Shown: positions 47,104-53,340 of the stretch, in pieces | How positions within the stretch are numbered: the stretch's first letter is position 1 | Layout of the letters: every line of letters begins with the position of its first letter | Assembly: GCF_003852515.1 (NCBI RefSeq) | Contig: NZ_QAJK01000197.1 | Coordinates: forward strand, 1-53,340 | DNA from: Variovorax sp. KBW07 | GTDB taxonomy: Bacteria; Pseudomonadota; Gammaproteobacteria; Burkholderiales; Burkholderiaceae_C | Reading direction: 5' to 3' | DNA length: 53,340 bases | Notes under the pieces: model-generated | What the model was told of the DNA's origin: nothing | The model's database searches: none | Seen by the model: only the letters and a program-made list of their open reading frames with translations | Program-made: the position numbers and the translations under genes

Positions 47104-47143
47104 GGTGTTCGCCAATCAGTCGGTCAGTCAGTCAGTCTGTCGA
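47104..47143 (-). repeat. tetranucleotide (CTGA-like) repeat between two operon genes
   Basis: On the plus strand, 47116-47143 reads as about seven consecutive TCNG units (TCAG four times, with TCGG, TCTG and TCGA variants). It fills most of the spacer between the CMD gene stop (47144) and the AhpD-like start (47103). The minus-strand CTGA period places TGA stop codons in several frames. Confidence 0.7.
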
Positions 47144-47803
47144 TCAAGCCGTGGTGGCTGCGGTTGCCGGGCGTGCGGCCAGTGCCTGCAGGCCGGTGAC
47201 GACGCGGATCTGGAAGGCAAGAAAAGACACGAGCTGCGACAGCGTCACGACCTCGGTGCTCGACCAGCCCGCATCAAGCAGCGCCTGCAGTGCGGCCGGG
47301 CTCGCGTCGCGCGGATGAAAGACCAAGAGGTGCGCATGCACCAGCGCAGCGGAAAGGCGCGCGCCCAGCACTTCGCGGTGCGCATCGCTCACCGTGTACG
47401 ACGGACCGGCGGTGTCTTCGGCGCTCAGTGGCCCGGGGGGATAGCTGCCATACGGTCCTGGTCCTTGCCCCGCACCGCGTTTCGTCTCGGCCGCAATGGC
47501 CGCGGCCACGCCGGCGCGGGCGCCCTGCCCGTCCAGTTCGCCCGCGTAGAAGGCAGCCACGTCGGACTGCCCATGCAGCCCGGCGACGAAGGCTGCGACG
47601 GCGAACCTGTCGGCCGCCGCGAAGTGCCCGAACACCGGCGGCGTCGGTGCGAACAGCGACAGGTAGCTCTGCTGCGCATTCGTTCGCGCCTCGCGGCGCT
47701 GCGCGCGAATGACGTCGATGGCGTCGCCCGGTGCCACGCCGGTGAGCCGGTCGATCACATCGGGAATGGAGGAAGACACGGAGGGAGAAGCAATGGCGGT
47801 CAT
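47144..47803 (-). CDS. CMD-domain protein (Avi_7170-like)
   Basis: This 219-aa protein has an AhpD/carboxymuconolactone-decarboxylase-like helical fold (DRFAVAAFVAGLHGQSDVAAFY; ALLDAGWSSTEVVTLSQLVSFLAFQIRVVTGL) but lacks the CxxC pair. This fits the CMD domain protein, Avi_7170 family, the usual neighbour of Avi_7169-type proteins. The two may form a hetero-complex with one redox-active subunit. The start overlaps the stop of the monooxygenase gene by 4 nt. Confidence 0.8.
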   Translation of the reverse strand: MTAIASPSVSSSIPDVIDRLTGVAPGDAIDVIRAQRREARTNAQQSYLSLFAPTPPVFGHFAAADRFAVAAFVAGLHGQSDVAAFYAGELDGQGARAGVAAAIAAETKRGAGQGPGPYGSYPPGPLSAEDTAGPSYTVSDAHREVLGARLSAALVHAHLLVFHPRDASPAALQALLDAGWSSTEVVTLSQLVSFLAFQIRVVTGLQALAARPATAATTA

Positions 47804-48909
47804 GCGGCCTTCAGGAGTGAGGTGATGGGTTCAGGGGTTGCAGCCGCGCCCGCGTCGCGCACCCAGCCCAGGGCCGGTGCGACCACGGTGGCGGTCAGTT
47901 CGATGGAGCGCAGGATGGCGTCGTGCGGCGGGTCGATGGAGTGCACCTGGCACACCAGGTCGGTCACGCGGCGCAGCGTGCTGTCGGCGCGCAGCGAGGC
48001 GATCACGTCGTCGGGCGAACCGACGTGCACGTCGTAGGCGGCGATCAATTCGTCCAGCGTGGCGTTGGGACCCACGCGCCCCGCAAGGCCGGCTTGCCCC
48101 GACGAGGCAAAGCGGACCGCGGCCTGCCGCAGCCCGATGTCGGCCAGCCGCCGTGCCTCCTGCCGCGTCTCGGCCACGAAGACGCTGCGCGAACCGACGA
48201 TGCGCGGCGCGCTGCCGGCCGGCAAGGCCGCCAGGTAGGCATCGACGATGGGGTTCTGTATGTCGGCCAGCGTGGCATTAGGTGCCTCGGCAGTGCGCGG
48301 CTGCGTGCGCGACAGCATCAGGCCGTCGCCCACCTGCCCCGCGCGCGCACCGCCGCTCACCGAGAAGGTCGCCTGCCAGATGCGGCCCGGCAGCTGCGAG
48401 GCGGCCGGGTACAGCGTGTCGCCGCCGGGCAGCGGCTGGCCGGCCCACGCCGCGCGCACCATGGCCAGGTGCTTGGCGAAGATGGTGGCGCGCTCGTCGC
48501 TGTTCAGCCCGAAGGCCGCGAAGGCCTCGGGCGTGCCGCCCGTTCCCACGCCCACGTCGAGCCGGCCGCCCGACAGCAGGTCGAGCACCGCCGCGTCTTC
48601 GGCCACGCGCACCGGGTTCTCCAGCGGCAGCGTCACGATGCCGGTGCCCAGGCGGATGCGCCGCGTGCGCGAGGCCACATAAGCGAGAAAGACGAATGGC
48701 GACGGCAAGCCGCCTTCGTGCTCGTGGAAATGATGCTGCGCGACCCAGGCCGAATCGAAACCGAAGTTTTCGGCATGGGCAATCTGCGCCGCGACGAGGC
48801 GGTAGCGCTCGGCGGCGGGTGCGTCGTCGAGCAGGCGGCTGAAGAAGCCGAGGCGAAGGGGTGTGGAGGTGGTGGGTTCTGGCACGGCAGGCAGCAGGTG
48901 TTGGGGCAT
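47800..48909 (-). CDS. luciferase-like FMN-dependent monooxygenase (KPN_01858-like)
   Basis: This 369-aa TIM-barrel flavoenzyme begins LRLGFFSRLLDD and contains ENFGFDSAWVAQHHFHEHEGGLPSPFVFLAYVASRTRRIRLGTGIVTLPLENPVRVAEDAAVLD-type motifs of the bacterial luciferase family, and LSGGRLDVGVGTGG. It probably oxidises a small molecule brought in by the ABC transporter, using reduced flavin from a reductase encoded elsewhere. The closest named group appears to be the putative FMN-dependent luciferase-like monooxygenase, KPN_01858 family. It starts 8 bp after the ATPase gene. Confidence 0.87.
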   Translation of the reverse strand: MPQHLLPAVPEPTTSTPLRLGFFSRLLDDAPAAERYRLVAAQIAHAENFGFDSAWVAQHHFHEHEGGLPSPFVFLAYVASRTRRIRLGTGIVTLPLENPVRVAEDAAVLDLLSGGRLDVGVGTGGTPEAFAAFGLNSDERATIFAKHLAMVRAAWAGQPLPGGDTLYPAASQLPGRIWQATFSVSGGARAGQVGDGLMLSRTQPRTAEAPNATLADIQNPIVDAYLAALPAGSAPRIVGSRSVFVAETRQEARRLADIGLRQAAVRFASSGQAGLAGRVGPNATLDELIAAYDVHVGSPDDVIASLRADSTLRRVTDLVCQVHSIDPPHDAILRSIELTATVVAPALGWVRDAGAAATPEPITSLLKAA

Positions 48910-48917
48910 CGACGGGT

Positions 48918-49736
48918 TCAGGCGTATGCGGGCGACGGCGATGGTGATGGCGACGATGGCAATGCGGCCGGCTCTGATGGCTCCGGCCGATGCGCGATGC
49001 CATGGATGGCCTGGTAGACCTCGGCCTCGACCTCGATCAGCGACTTCTGGCCCCGCACGCGCGGCCGGGGCACGGCGACTTCGAAGATGCGATGGATGCG
49101 GCCCGGCCGGGGCGACAGCAGCACCACGCGGTCGGCCAGGAACACGGCCTCGCCCACGTCGTGCGTCACGAACACGATGGTGCGGCGCTCGCGCTCCCAC
49201 AGGCGCAGCAGGTCTTCCTGCAACGCGATGCGCGTCAGGTGGTCGACGGCGCCGAAGGGCTCGTCCATGAGCAGCACCTCGGGGTTGTTGACCAGCGCGC
49301 GCGCAATGCCCGCGCGTTGTCGCATGCCGCCCGAAAGCTGGTGCGGATAGCGGTCTTCGAAACCACCCAGGCCCACGCGCGCCAGGCTTTCGGCCGCGCG
49401 CTCGCGGCGCTGCCGCCGACCCAGTCCGCGCAGCTCGGGCCCGAAGGCCACGTTCTGCGCGATGGTGCGCCACGGAAAAAGCGCCGGGTCCTGGAACACC
49501 AGGCCGCGCCGCGGGTCGGGCCCGGCGATGGGCTCGCCGTCGAAACGCGCACTGCCGCTGCTCGGGGTTTCCAGGCCCGCCAGAATGTCGAGCAGCGTGC
49601 TCTTGCCGCAGCCGCTGGCGCCCAGCAGGCAGACGAATTCGCCACTGCGCACATGCAGGTTCACGTCTTCCAGCGCGGTGACGGGCAGCGCGCCGCCGAA
49701 AGTCTTGCCCAGGGATTCGAGAACGAACTCGGCCAT
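48918..49736 (-). CDS. ABC transporter ATP-binding protein (SsuB/TauB-like)
   Basis: This 272-aa ATPase has Walker A GASGCGKST, Q-loop FQDPALFPW, signature LSGGMRQRAGIARAL, Walker B VLLMDEPFGAVD and H-loop FVTHDVGEA. The sequence around DEPFGAVDHLTR is typical of nitrate/sulfonate/taurine importers. A Ser/Pro-rich tail of about 20 residues (SSPSPSPSP) is unusual and probably unstructured. It forms the motor of the importer with the receptor and permease upstream in the operon. Confidence 0.93.
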   Translation of the reverse strand: MAEFVLESLGKTFGGALPVTALEDVNLHVRSGEFVCLLGASGCGKSTLLDILAGLETPSSGSARFDGEPIAGPDPRRGLVFQDPALFPWRTIAQNVAFGPELRGLGRRQRRERAAESLARVGLGGFEDRYPHQLSGGMRQRAGIARALVNNPEVLLMDEPFGAVDHLTRIALQEDLLRLWERERRTIVFVTHDVGEAVFLADRVVLLSPRPGRIHRIFEVAVPRPRVRGQKSLIEVEAEVYQAIHGIAHRPEPSEPAALPSSPSPSPSPAYA

Positions 49737-49741
49737 TGCGT

Positions 49742-50785
49742 TCAGGGCGCCGGATGCTGTTTCGGGTCCTGGGGAATGAAGGCCAGGTCGATGAACCTGC
49801 CCGCGTCGTAGATCTCTTTCTGGAAGCCCAGGGCCAACTGGATCTGCTGCGTTTCCTGCACCTCTTCGAGCGACACCTTCGGGTCGTTGGCCCAGATCGG
49901 CAGCTCGCGCTGCACGGCGGCATCGACCACGGCGGGGTCGACCCCGAGCCGCTTTGCGTAGAAGGCCTTGTATTCGTCCAGATGCGCCTTGGCGTATTCG
50001 TTCGAACGGAAATAGGCGCGCAGGAACTTGCGCAACTGCTCGGGCGACGACGCAATGAACTTGTTGCTGGCAACGATCACGCCGGTATGAAAACGCGGCA
50101 GGTAATCGTAGCCGGCGGCCAGCACCTTGCCCTTGCCCGTGGCCTCGGCCAGCGACGCGAAGGGCTCGTGGATGATGGTCGCGCTGACGGCGCCGTTCTC
50201 GATGGTGGCCAGCGCCGCGGCATTCACGCCGTTGGCGACGAAGGTCGCGCTCTCGGGCGACACGCCCTCTTTCGACAGGATGGTGCGCGCATACACATCG
50301 AGGCCGGTGCCGAAGGCCGCGGCGCCCACGGCCTTGCCCTTCAGCGCGGCCACCGACGCAACGCCGGGTGCGCCGACCAGGTAGAACGGCCCCACGTGGC
50401 GGAACAGCGAAGAGACGATGGTCAGCGGCACGCCCTTGCCGGCCGCGACGATGGCGCCGGTGGTGTTCCAGTCGGCCACGTCGATGTCGTCGCTGGCCAG
50501 GCCCGACACCGGGTCGCGCGTGTCGATGAATTCGAGCGCGATGCCCTCGTCCTTGAAGAAGCCTTTTTCGATGCCCAGTTGCACGCCCAGCCCGGTCACG
50601 CCGGGGAAGCCCGCGTAGCGCACCTTCTGCAAAGGCGCTTCCACGGCCGGGGCGGCAGCGGCGGCTGGCGTGGCGGCGGGCTCGGTGCGCGAGCAGGCGG
50701 CAAGAACGGCAACCACCACGCCGAAGGCCGCAAGGCGAGCCCAGGGAGCCCAGCGAGCGGTGGCACGGGAAGATGCGAGAGTCAT
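49742..50785 (-). CDS. ABC transporter substrate-binding lipoprotein (SsuA/NMT1-like)
   Basis: This 347-aa protein has a lipoprotein signal (VVVAVLAACS) and an NMT1/SsuA-type fold (VRYAGFPGVTGLGVQLGIEKGFFKDEGI; SDDIDVADWNTTGAIVAAGKGVPLTIVSS). It should capture the substrate in the periplasm. Anchoring by lipid is less common for SsuA than a cleaved soluble form. ATG 50785 was chosen over an upstream start (50806) because it gives a compact signal. The ligand may be an alkanesulfonate or related organosulfur compound, judged from the NtaA/DszA-type monooxygenase in the operon. Confidence 0.92.
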   Translation of the reverse strand: MTLASSRATARWAPWARLAAFGVVVAVLAACSRTEPAATPAAAAAPAVEAPLQKVRYAGFPGVTGLGVQLGIEKGFFKDEGIALEFIDTRDPVSGLASDDIDVADWNTTGAIVAAGKGVPLTIVSSLFRHVGPFYLVGAPGVASVAALKGKAVGAAAFGTGLDVYARTILSKEGVSPESATFVANGVNAAALATIENGAVSATIIHEPFASLAEATGKGKVLAAGYDYLPRFHTGVIVASNKFIASSPEQLRKFLRAYFRSNEYAKAHLDEYKAFYAKRLGVDPAVVDAAVQRELPIWANDPKVSLEEVQETQQIQLALGFQKEIYDAGRFIDLAFIPQDPKQHPAP

Positions 50786-50834
50786 GGCGATGTGTCCGGA
50801 ATGCATGCGAGAAAAAACAGAGGAGCGCCGGGCC

Positions 50835-51608
50835 TCAGGCGGGCCGCCAGCGCTGGAAGAAAACGCGTTCGAGCAGGTCGATGGCGGCGATCATCGCGAC
50901 CGCCAGCACGGTGACCAGCACGATCAGCGCGAAGGTGGTGGCGGTGTCCAGCGACGCCGTCGAGCGCGTGATGAGATTGCCCAGCCCTTCCTTGGACGAC
51001 AGCATCTCGGCGAACAGCGCGCCGACCAGCCCCACCGAGGCCGAGACCCGCAACGCCGAAAAGATGGTCGGTACGGCCGAAGGCAGGATCACCTTGCGCA
51101 CGGTCTGCGCGGTCGTGGCGCGGAAGGCGCGCGCCACCTTCAGGTGCTCCGCGCGCGTCTGCTTGATGCCGGCGATGGTGCTGTACAGGATCTGGAACAC
51201 CGCGAACAGGAACACGATGGCCACCTTGTGGCTGAAGCCGATGCCCAGCCACAGCGCCAGCAACGGCACGATCGCCACCTTGGGCACCGACATCGCAGCC
51301 GCCACGAACGGGCCGGCAAAGCGCTCGGCCGAAGGCGTGAGCACCAGCAGCACGCCGAAGCCGATGCCGAACAGCACCGCCGCCACGTAGCCCACGGCGA
51401 ACTCGGCCAGCGTCACCGCCGTGTGGTGCAGCAACTGGCCGCCGGCCAGCAAGGGCCCGAAGCTCTCGACGATGGACGTGGGCGCGGGCAGGTACAGCGC
51501 GCTCACCGCGCCGGCGCGCACCGCCCATTCCCAGCACAGCAGCAACACGGCGGCCGTGAGCGACTGCGCCAGCGCAATGCGCCAGCCGGGTGCCGTGTCA
51601 GGCCACAC
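50835..51608 (-). CDS. ABC transporter permease (SsuC-like)
   Basis: This 257-aa membrane protein has about six TM helices, with the permease EAA loop at VARAFRATTAQTVRKVILPSAVPTIFSALR and FAEMLSSKEGLGNLI near the end, as in SsuC/TauC. The best start is GTG at 51608, giving VWPDTAPGWRIALAQSL; it overlaps the end of the monooxygenase gene by 11 nt. The call of start is inferred from length, since no ATG is suitably placed. Confidence 0.88.
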   Translation of the reverse strand: MWPDTAPGWRIALAQSLTAAVLLLCWEWAVRAGAVSALYLPAPTSIVESFGPLLAGGQLLHHTAVTLAEFAVGYVAAVLFGIGFGVLLVLTPSAERFAGPFVAAAMSVPKVAIVPLLALWLGIGFSHKVAIVFLFAVFQILYSTIAGIKQTRAEHLKVARAFRATTAQTVRKVILPSAVPTIFSALRVSASVGLVGALFAEMLSSKEGLGNLITRSTASLDTATTFALIVLVTVLAVAMIAAIDLLERVFFQRWRPA

Positions 51609-53013
51609 GGTGGTGCGTCTCGGTGATGCGGCCGAACGCCGCCGCGGCCTGCGTGTTGCCTCGACCCTCGAAACGGTTGGCCGGCCGCGCCGCGTCGCTG
51701 AAATGCTCGCGGAAGGTGCTGCCTGTGTATTCCTCGCGGAACAGGCCGCGCTTGCGCAGGATGGGCAGCACCAGATCAATGAAATCGTCCAGCCCGCCGG
51801 GCAGGTGCGGCGGGCAGACATTGAAGCCGTCGGCCGCGCCGTTCTCGAACCAGTGCTGGATGGTGTCGGCAACTTCTTCTGCGCTGCCGATGGCCAGGAA
51901 GTGCCCGCGGCCACGCGCAATAGCGTATTCAAAAACGTGCCGCACAGTCGGCGTGTCGGTCCGGTTGAGCTTGCGGGCCTGCGCGACGAAATAGCGCGCC
52001 TGCGCCAGCGCCGGATCGGCCTCGTCCACAGACGGAAAAGCGTCGTCGCCCGACAGCCCCGCGAGCGGAATCTTCAGGTCGCGTTCGAGCGCGGCAATGT
52101 CGAGCTTCGCGGCGATCAATGCGCTCAGCCGTTGGTAGAGCGCGTAGGCCTCTTCGCTGGTGCGGCCGATATAGGGCACCAGGCCCGGCAGCACCGACAC
52201 GTCATGCGCCGCGCGACCGCTGGCCACCGCGCCGGCCTTGATCTCGCTGTAGAAAGATTGCGCCGCCTCGAAGGTCGGCACGCCGGCAAACACCACGGTC
52301 GACTTGGCGGCACCGAAGGCCCGCGAGCGCGGCGAAGTGCCGGCGTTGACCAGAGGAATCTGGCCCTGCAACGGGCGCGCCACGTTCAGCGGTCCCTTCA
52401 CGCGAAAGAACGTGCCTTCGTGCTCGATGGCGTGCAGCCTGGCGGGGTCGACCAGCAGGCCCGCTTGCTGGTCGCCGACCAGCGCCGTGTCTTCCCACGA
52501 ATCCCAGAGTTGCCCCACCACGTCGACCAGTTCTTCGGCGTAGTCGTAGCGGCGGCTGTTCTCCCAGTGGTGGTCGCGGCTGAAGTTCTTCGCGGCCCGC
52601 TCGTCGGCACCGGTGACCACGTTCCACGCAAGCCGGCCGCCGCTCAGGTGGTCCAGCGACGCAGTCTGGCGCGCGATGTGGTACGGGTCGGCGTAGGTGG
52701 TGTTGGCCGTGGCGATGAGGCCGATGCGCTGCGTGTGCGCGGCCACGTAGCCGACCATGGTGAACGGCTCCAGCCGGACCGTCTGCGACGGAAACACATA
52801 CTGCTGCTCGGCGCTGGTGGCCAGTGCGTCGCCGAGAAAGAAGAAGTCGAACTTGGCGTCTTCGGCTTTGCGCGCGATGGACGCGATAAAGGCCGGATCG
52901 TGCGACGCCTTCGGATCGACACCGGGCAGGCGCCACGCGCCGGGGTGGTAGCCGATGGAGAACAGGAAGATGCCGAAATGAAGCTGGCGCGGAGGGTTGG
53001 AAATACCGGGCAT
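51598..53013 (-). CDS. NtaA/SnaA/DszA-family flavin monooxygenase
   Basis: This 471-aa class C flavin monooxygenase has HFGIFLFSIGYHPGAWR, ARKAEDAKFDFFFLGDALA, RQTASLDHLSGGRLAWNVVTG and HWENSRRYDYAEELVDVVGQLWDSWE, all hallmarks of the NtaA/SnaA/DszA/SoxA group. Members oxidise nitrilotriacetate, dibenzothiophene sulfone or other alkyl-S or -N compounds with reduced FMN. It is the first gene of the operon and its C terminus overlaps the permease start. The 15 bases before ATG 53013 are pyrimidine-rich with no Shine-Dalgarno sequence. Confidence 0.92.
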   Translation of the reverse strand: MPGISNPPRQLHFGIFLFSIGYHPGAWRLPGVDPKASHDPAFIASIARKAEDAKFDFFFLGDALATSAEQQYVFPSQTVRLEPFTMVGYVAAHTQRIGLIATANTTYADPYHIARQTASLDHLSGGRLAWNVVTGADERAAKNFSRDHHWENSRRYDYAEELVDVVGQLWDSWEDTALVGDQQAGLLVDPARLHAIEHEGTFFRVKGPLNVARPLQGQIPLVNAGTSPRSRAFGAAKSTVVFAGVPTFEAAQSFYSEIKAGAVASGRAAHDVSVLPGLVPYIGRTSEEAYALYQRLSALIAAKLDIAALERDLKIPLAGLSGDDAFPSVDEADPALAQARYFVAQARKLNRTDTPTVRHVFEYAIARGRGHFLAIGSAEEVADTIQHWFENGAADGFNVCPPHLPGGLDDFIDLVLPILRKRGLFREEYTGSTFREHFSDAARPANRFEGRGNTQAAAAFGRITETHHRVA

Positions 53014-53210
53014 CCGAGAAGGAGAAAGAGTTGCGGAAAACCTTCGAGTGTTGTCCGTGACACGCTGTCTCAGGAAATGCGGATTTGGAGTTTGCTTATC
53101 TGTTTTTCGTGCGCCGATTCATCGCGCTTCCACACGGCGTGTACCCGCTGTCGATGTGGATCGTCGGGCGTTTGGGTGCAGCTTTTCAGGGCGACGCCCA
53201 CGCCGACGGT
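53014..53210 (-). promoter_or_regulatory. promoter region of the NtaA-ABC operon
   Basis: No gene is visible between the NtaA-like start and the repeat at 53211. The minus strand around 53075-53115 is AT-rich (AAAAACAGATAAGCAAACT), the likely site of the operon promoter. I cannot fix the -35 and -10 boxes. Sulfur-starvation control (CysB or Cbl type) is possible for such operons but is not shown here. Confidence 0.4.
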
Positions 53211-53270
53211 GTGCTCTGCTCCGCGAATGTCCCCCGCTTCGCTCCTCCTTTATTTCGCTACGCAGAGCAC
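53211..53270 (-). repeat. 60-bp dispersed hairpin repeat, copy 2
   Basis: This is the inverted partner of 1-60. Its arms GTGCTCTGC (53211-53219) and GCAGAGCAC (53262-53270) pair perfectly over 9 bp. The 42-base core between them matches copy 1 at 41 positions on the opposite strand. Compared with copy 1, two arm base pairs are replaced by other Watson-Crick pairs and the wobble is repaired. Confidence 0.8.
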
Positions 53271-53305
53271 ACCGCCGGCGCAAGCGACATCAGAGCGGTC
53301 GTTGA

Positions 53306-53340
53306 TCAGCGGTGCACCAGCAGCGCGTCCATGTGCGAAT
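53306..53340 (-). CDS. possible 3' end of a gene entering from the right edge
   Basis: One minus-strand frame reads SHMDALLVHR and then TGA (53306-53308). The residues look like a normal protein C terminus, and the repeat 35 bp downstream would fit a 3' intergenic position. Too little is present to name a product; it may be chance. Confidence 0.25.
   Translation of the reverse strand, partial: SHMDALLVHR

Noticed and set aside
47800-50073. An apparent 757-codon fusion of the luciferase-like monooxygenase with upstream sequence
   Set aside because: The extra N-terminal part is the ATPase gene in the wrong frame; an ATG at 48909 gives a normal-length enzyme.
1-53270. The end repeats as the ends of a 53-kb transposon
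   Set aside because: No transposase is present, the arms differ between copies, each copy is a self-contained hairpin, and the genes inside look like ordinary chromosomal loci; independent dispersed copies are more likely.
1-53340. CRISPR arrays, tRNA or rRNA genes, prophage or insertion-sequence transposases
   Set aside because: No regularly spaced direct repeats, no tRNA- or rRNA-like stretch, and no transposase or integrase motifs were seen in the translations.

Overview
The window is high-GC DNA that most resembles a Comamonadaceae/Burkholderiales soil bacterium, probably Variovorax or a close relative. The reasons are the strong G/C third-position bias, a Bug-family (TctC-like) receptor, NtaA-type and short-chain luciferase-like monooxygenases beside a sulfonate-type ABC transporter, and an NlpD-like lipoprotein with proteobacterial features. 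The taxonomic call is inference; no rRNA or tRNA gene is present.

Layout. (1) 157-6886, minus strand: a copper/silver HME-RND efflux operon (small exported protein, then cusC, cusB, cusA, cusF, the last four joined by 4-nt overlaps). (2) 6939-9648: the remnant of a FAD oxidoreductase, an unrecognised 198-aa protein, an NlpD-like LysM/LytM lipoprotein and a class I methyltransferase. (3) 9649-10203: a 555-bp, locally AT-rich regulatory gap. (4) 10204-42280, plus strand: 19 consecutive genes with no gap above 85 bp. The first five are a hybrid PKS-NRPS, an NRPS, an Sfp-type phosphopantetheinyl transferase and two alpha/beta-hydrolases of the type found in exosortase-A EPS loci. The next fourteen are a complete Wzx/Wzy exopolysaccharide cluster: Wza, Wzc, initiating sugar-phosphate transferase, GDP-fucose synthase, GDP-mannose dehydratase, Wzy, three glycosyltransferases, a secreted fucosidase-like protein, Wzx, GalE, a LuxR-type response regulator and ManC. 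(5) 42233-46384: a DSD1-type PLP enzyme, a Bug receptor and a HAD hydrolase, divergent from a LysR regulator, plus a stump of a second LysR. (6) 46489-53013, minus strand: two AhpD/CMD-fold proteins, two flavin monooxygenases and an SsuABC-like importer, probably for an organosulfur or related small molecule.

The main candidate for a new system is region 4. An assembly line predicted to make a beta-amino (possibly beta,gamma-diamino) acyl or peptidyl group has no thioesterase. It is co-directional and closely spaced with a fucose/mannose/galactose exopolysaccharide pathway and with two hydrolases known from polysaccharide loci. The simplest reading is that the NRPS/PKS product is either attached to the polysaccharide or made and exported together with it.

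Both window ends carry one copy of a 60-bp repeat, in opposite orientations. The core is nearly identical between copies, while the outer arms differ by paired, compensatory changes, so the hairpin itself appears to be conserved.
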